NCBI GenBank assembly: GCA_013397845.1
Contig: VZTG01005436.1
Coordinates: forward strand, 1,173,638 to 1,237,637
Reading direction: 5' to 3'
DNA from: Melanocharis versteri
Taxonomy: Eukaryota > Chordata > Aves > Passeriformes > Melanocharitidae
DNA: 64,000 nt
Shown here: positions 60,701-64,000 of the stretch, piece after piece
Position numbering within the stretch: position 1 is the first letter of the stretch
Layout of the letters: the number at the start of each line of letters is the position of its first letter
Notes under the pieces: model-generated
Seen by the model: only the letters and a program-made list of their open reading frames with translations
Databases searched by the model: none
Told to the model about the DNA's origin: nothing
Program-made: the position numbers and the translations under genes

Positions 60701-61179
60701 ATTAGGTGGGGAAAGCTGATGTACCTGTAGGTGGGGAAATACATGTAGCATTGGAGTCATGTACAGAGGAGACAAATAGTATAATTGCACAGTGCCTGAA
60801 TTATTGCAAAAGAAAAGAAACAACCTTTTCTGTTATTTCTAGTTCTTCTTCATTATCAAGTAACATATGAGTACCTCCTGCATTCGCAATCATACCCAGA
60901 CCTTCTAAAAATGACTTATCCTCGATCAGATGAGACAGTTGCTCATTTACACCCCAGATTACAAAAGCATTTTAAAAATCTTTCTTTCACTATCCATTTA
61001 TTTGTCTTCCCCACACGTTCTTATTGGTTGTTCGTTATGAAAGAGATTTATAGTTTAAAACTCCATCTTATTTATCCCCTTCCTTTTAATGAGTAACTAT
61101 AAAATAAGCATCATTTTCCTAATGTGCATTTTGAGTGTCAGAAATAGGCAATTTAAATGTGAAGCTTCAAAGCGCTATT
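57736..61179. other. Unique AT-rich noncoding sequence, no gene seen
   Basis: Very AT-rich around 58600-58680. The 96-codon frame at 59207-59497 has a protein-like segment (RDRPDLPKLVERLIVLVADH) but no recognised family. It is preceded by a G-run and no good splice acceptor. A 21-22 bp tandem duplication of an AATAAATACTARTACTG unit lies at 59626-59668. Confidence 0.5.
59626..59668. repeat. Two-copy 21-22 bp tandem duplication
   Basis: AAATAAATACTAATACTG is followed immediately by AAATAAATACTAGTACTG, each preceded by an A-run, differing at one base. Confidence 0.9.
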
Positions 61180-61700
61180 AATGCTGCAATTTAGTGACAA
61201 AATATCTCTCAGTTTTCAGTGCCTCTTGCCACTCTTTCTTCATTTCAGTGATTTATTGTATTATTTCTCTGCCTGTAATAGTTAGTGCCCTAAGTAGCCG
61301 GTTTATTTTTGTATTTCTCTGCACATTAACACCCTTTGGTAATGGCTGGCTCTACCTTTGTTTGACAATCAGCCAAGAGGAATGCGACATAAGCCCCACA
61401 CTGTGCCAGGCCCTTCGCGACACCTTTTTGAGATTGTCACTCCATTCACCGGCTGTGTATGACTCCTGAATACTAACTTGGAAAAGCTCAGCCTGCCATA
61501 AATGGCTTCCGTCTCGCCAGAGAGCGCCAACCACTGCTTTCTCCCCGTGATGACAAGGGGGAAAAGCTGTCACAATGACTAACATGAAAACCTAAGTAAT
61601 GATAGAGATTAGAGGGTTTCTTGATGATTAGCTCAGCTTCATCTGTTCCGAAGCCTTTAGAGAGGATGAACTCTGTCTCAAGAAAGGCACTGTTGCTCTG
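61180..61700. promoter_or_regulatory. Candidate conserved noncoding element with CArG box
   Basis: A block that keeps about nine CpGs (including TTCGCGACA) in AT-rich surroundings. It contains a perfect serum response factor site, CCATAAATGG, at 61496-61505. It also contains a hairpin-capable segment: TTTCTTGA at 61617-61624 and its exact complement TCAAGAAA at 61678-61685, with a smaller GCTTC/GAAGC stem inside. The open frames through it (91 plus, 77 minus) are not recognisable proteins. An enhancer-like conserved element is the likeliest reading; this is inference until aligned. Confidence 0.35.
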
Positions 61701-63000
61701 TGAGTTTAGCAGCCTCTTCTCTCAAAGATGCTACAAACACCAGTTAAGTTCTTAGCACTCAGCGTGTGGCAGGCACAGTTTCAGGGTGCTGGATTTTATG
61801 CCTGCCTGCATGAGGCACAATGTAAATTATCCAGCATCTTGCTGCCATTTGAAGATATTGAAAGGTTTTTTCCATTTTAAATGTGCACTCAAAATCCAGA
61901 GACTGTACCACCGTGCCTGCATTAGATATGCACTTGTGCTGAAAATGTTTTCAGACAGCTTCATATAAACAGGTCTTTTGTGAAAATATATTGTGGTGCT
62001 CTGAAAGCTGCAAAAAGACAAATTGTGCTTGTCAAAGTCCTTCCACAGTCTTTTCCTCTACTCCTCCCAGACTTCAAAGCCTATAAAACAGTAAAGGTAC
62101 CCTCATCATACTGTGTCTAATGCAGGGATGGCTTAGCGTTAGTGTTGCCATTTTGGGCTGAGGAAATAAACCCTAGAATTGTGAGGTACCTTTCCTAGCA
62201 CTGTACAGCAGATCTATTACAAAATTTCCTTGCTCTGTGCTCTAATCCAATATTGCTAATTGGCTGACATAAATGCATCCCGGTGATGGTGTCTCCCAAC
62301 AGCAAAATCAAGTAAACAGCAACACTTGCTACTGGAAAAAATATCTGTTGCCACAAATTTGGTCCTGAATTTGACTCTTGTGTCTCGGCAGATCACAAGC
62401 CCACTTTTGTTGAGATTTTGTCCTGTAGTTGAAATGTTGGCAGAAATGCAGGGCTCCAGTTCTGGAGGATAAGTACAGGGAAAGAATAGGCTCCTCCTCT
62501 GCCTGAGTGTTTAAAAAGCCAGGAGGGTTATTCCTAGAAGAGAACAAAGACATTAACTAATAATGTAAAATCAAAAATAAACATGGCCTTATTGGGAAAC
62601 TGAATGATATATCGCAATCAACACCTCATTTTGATGCTACGAGACCAAATTTTCTAACAGCTTATTGGAAGGATAATGTCCCTCTGATGTGGCAGAGGAT
62701 GTGATGGGCACATATCTCATGGATGGTGAGGGAGGTTGTTGCTTAACTAAGTTCTCTAAAGGGAAAATCAATGCTGTTGCACCCAGAAAAAACATGTGCC
62801 ATTATATTTCTAAAACCTACCCAGGCTTGTCAATTTTATTTCTACTGAGATGTATGTTTGTACAGTATTTAGCATTGGTACACAGTTTTTTTAAATTCCC
62901 AAACTACATTTCTTCCAGGAGTAGGAAGCCCCCCATCACTTTAGCTGAACCATCCCCAAAGCCAAAGAACTCTGAAGTTCAGGGGAGACTGGCTGGATAG
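61701..63000. other. Unique noncoding sequence, no gene seen
   Basis: No gene or dispersed repeat recognised. The 103-codon frame at 62689-63000 has no family resemblance. Confidence 0.5.
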
Positions 63001-63037
63001 GAAAATTGTTAGTGTAGCTGGAAAATTGTTAGTGTAC
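63001..63037. repeat. Two-copy 20-bp tandem duplication
   Basis: GAAAATTGTTAGTGTAGCTG is followed directly by a second GAAAATTGTTAGTGTA, identical over the shared 16 bases. Confidence 0.92.
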
Positions 63038-63881
63038 ACTATGGATTGGGCAATGCCATGGAATGAACCCCATGTAAGTCTCCCAAAACTTCAAGATCCT
63101 GTGCAAAATTTGGATCACCTGATGGCTGAAATACACTTGCCCTTTGTCCATGTTTTGAATTTTAAAGGACCATGTGTTCCTGAAATTCTGCCATTATGAC
63201 TTCTGTTTATACCCAGCTGCTCTTCAGTCTTACACCAGGTTTTACTGTGAGAAGACTTAAGTTTGCATAGAGCCTGAAACAATAGCTTGAAAAACATCTA
63301 TTCTCCACCTGCAATAAAATAAAAAAAATACTGAAATTTTCTAAGAGAAGTACGAAATGTCACTTCACTGAACGAGTTCACCTGAAAGAACAGATCAACC
63401 AGAAAATTGTTCTCTACATGCACCTGAATGCTCTTTGATTGCCACAGTCAGTCACCGACCATCACATTAATCTTTGAAAGAAGAAACTGCAGAGTGACTG
63501 TGGAGACTTGAGGACATTAGGCCAGCAGGGCTTGTAGACACTCTGAAAGTTTCTCTCTTCGCTCATACGGTGATTCACTGCTGAGCATTTTGCAGTTTAG
63601 CTGACCACAGAGAAGGCTGTCAACTATTTCCTAGTGCTAATCATTACACTTTTGTGGAGAAGAGAAGAGGGACATAATGAGAAGTGCCTTAGAACAAGAA
63701 GATGAAACTGGGCCATCTGAGAGCACCATTTCAGGCACACATACAAGATCCATGGACCCAGGCTGCCCAGTTCTTTAGGCGGGTCCTTCCACATGGCAGG
63801 ATTATCTTTTTGTTTCTCAGGTGAAGCAGTCATTTATTTCTTACTCATTTTATTTATTGGGTAAATCAGTAATTTTCTTAA
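63038..63881. other. Unique noncoding sequence, no gene seen
   Basis: No feature recognised. Confidence 0.5.
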
Positions 63882-63922
63882 TCTGGCATTTTAATTTTCT
63901 CATTCTGGCATTTTAATTTTCT
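63882..63922. repeat. Two-copy 22-bp tandem duplication
   Basis: TCTGGCATTTTAATTTTCT occurs at 63882-63900 and again at 63904-63922, identical in both copies. Confidence 0.93.
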
Positions 63923-64000
63923 CTGAAGAGACAGATTTGTTAAAGAAAAAGCCACAAAAATCATCCTCTTGTAACAGTGCCCCTCAAGAAGGGAGCAGTC

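Noticed and set aside
1..64000. CRISPR arrays, operons, plasmid or phage features
   Set aside because: Sequence is vertebrate nuclear DNA with avian retroelements; no regularly spaced repeats or prokaryotic gene organisation present.

Overview
This window looks like bird nuclear DNA that is intergenic or deep-intronic. The evidence is the repeat content: at least eight pieces of chicken-repeat-1 (CR1) LINEs, several ending in the diagnostic 8-bp ATTCTGTG-type tandem repeats; one long terminal repeat (LTR) of the avian ERVL type; a second, shorter LTR joined to an envelope-leader-like reading frame; and only a few per cent of other recognisable repeats. There are no primate, rodent or bacterial signatures. 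The order within birds cannot be settled from the sequence. I found no protein-coding gene I can name. Almost all open frames are chance or repeat-derived; the most gene-like is a 123-codon, stop-to-stop minus-strand frame at 1184-1552 with a splice acceptor inside it and a polyadenylation signal just downstream.

Layout. 1-16.6 kb: AT-rich unique sequence with the candidate terminal exon, a TTCC/CCTC microsatellite (2055-2135), a TTA microsatellite (10757-10778), and a cluster of GGATTA homeodomain-type sites at 16439-16578. 16.6-18.3 kb: a minus-strand CR1 that keeps most of its endonuclease region and its 3' end but has lost its reverse transcriptase. 20.7 kb: a one-base assembly gap flanked by two copies of the same ~46/63-bp sequence. 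22.7-23.3 kb: an ERVL-type LTR. 27.5-28.9 kb: two short CR1 tails. 31.6-34.5 kb: a composite of degraded plus-strand CR1 pieces. 35.2 and 36.2 kb: two much older relics, an L3/CR1-like LINE tail and a tRNA-derived SINE with A and B boxes. 41.0-41.65 kb: a minus-strand retroviral LTR with an env-leader-like frame. 47.2-47.5 kb: a CpG cluster. 54.8-55.75 kb: a minus-strand CR1 with a 190-codon open piece of ORF2. 57.5-57.7 kb: another CR1 tail. 61.2-61.7 kb: a CpG-retaining block with a perfect CArg box that looks like a conserved noncoding element.

No genes act together here. The readable biology is a layered record of retrotransposition (ancient SINE/LINE relics, several CR1 generations, two LTR retrovirus classes) in otherwise unique DNA, some of which may be regulatory. 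I did not find a convincing new biological system. The most useful leads are the gap-flanking duplication, the env-leader/LTR fragment, the RT-deleted CR1, the candidate terminal exon and the CArG-containing block.
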